From NCBI GenBank assembly GCA_016209785.1, contig JACQVM010000058.1, forward strand, positions 1-5,024: a stretch of DNA of 5,024 bases, given 5' to 3'. The notes below the pieces were generated by a model. That model made no database searches. It was not told where the DNA came from and saw only the letters and a list, made by a program, of their open reading frames with translations. Position numbers and translations under genes: made by a program. The stretch is from Candidatus Melainabacteria bacterium. GTDB taxonomy: Bacteria; Cyanobacteriota; Vampirovibrionia; Obscuribacterales; Obscuribacteraceae. Of this stretch, positions 4,988 through 5,024 are shown one piece after another (position 1 is the first letter of the stretch; each line of letters opens with the position of its first letter).

Positions 4988-5024
4988 AAAAAAACACGGC
5001 ATTAACCTATCTCTAGGTTAATGC
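4988..5024 (-). terminator. Intrinsic terminator of a minus-strand gene beyond the right edge
   Basis: On the minus strand GCATTAACCTA and TAGGTTAATGC form a perfect 11-pair stem with a GAGA loop (5024-4999), followed by CGTG and seven T residues (4994-4988). This is a textbook Rho-independent terminator. The stem may extend past the window edge. It implies a gene or operon on the minus strand ending just right of base 5024, and it insulates the TPR gene from that transcription. Confidence 0.8.

Noticed and set aside
4678..4989. Plus-strand 103-residue frame over the TPR start and the IS-like end
   Set aside because: Its composition is unlike a folded protein, it lacks an SD, and it runs through the terminator flank and hairpins on the opposite strand.

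Overview
The window looks like bacterial chromosome with moderate GC, short gene-to-gene gaps and frequent non-ATG starts (TTG for the helicase and the J-like gene, GTG for the yaiI-like gene, each with a well-placed Shine-Dalgarno, SD). No ribosomal or other strong taxonomic marker is present. Tandem MshEN-like motifs and a TPR/membrane/GRAM-like protein would fit a deep non-photosynthetic cyanobacterial relative (Obscuribacterales/Melainabacteria type), but this is only an impression from gene style.

Layout. At 1-517 (minus) lies the N-terminal part of a DEAD-box RNA helicase, cut by the window edge. Its 5' leader (518-618) contains complementary blocks that would fold into a three-way junction with the helicase SD inside the closing stem. 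The divergent gap to the next gene also holds a compound inverted repeat (646-685). At 795-1265 (plus) is a YaiI/YqxD (UPF0178, DUF188) PIN-like protein. Convergent to it, at 1343-2230 (minus), is a transglutaminase-like cysteine protein with an intact Cys-His-Asp triad and an extended -10 promoter.

The 475-base gap 2231-2705 holds a degenerate array with an 8-base period (2397-2468), a possible 29-residue small ORF with a perfect SD lying across that array, and a diverged 25-base direct repeat. At 2706-3317 (plus) is a protein with an N-terminal J-like domain that lacks HPD, followed by four 24-residue MshEN-type motifs. Convergent to it, at 3389-4699 (minus), is a secreted or membrane-anchored protein with about seven TPRs, one transmembrane helix and a GRAM/PH-like domain. 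Its promoter and SD show that the upstream TTG codon is not the start.

The last 270 bases have no confident gene. They contain what looks like the right end of an IS200/IS605-type element (a G/C-rich hairpin and a TnpB-tail-like reading frame on the minus strand), a second, inverted copy of the octamer array, and a perfect intrinsic terminator pointing left, which implies a minus-strand gene beyond the right edge.

The genes do not form one operon: orientations alternate and each gene seems to be its own unit. The strongest candidate for something undescribed is the structured helicase leader, followed by the dispersed octamer arrays and the J-like/MshEN fusion.
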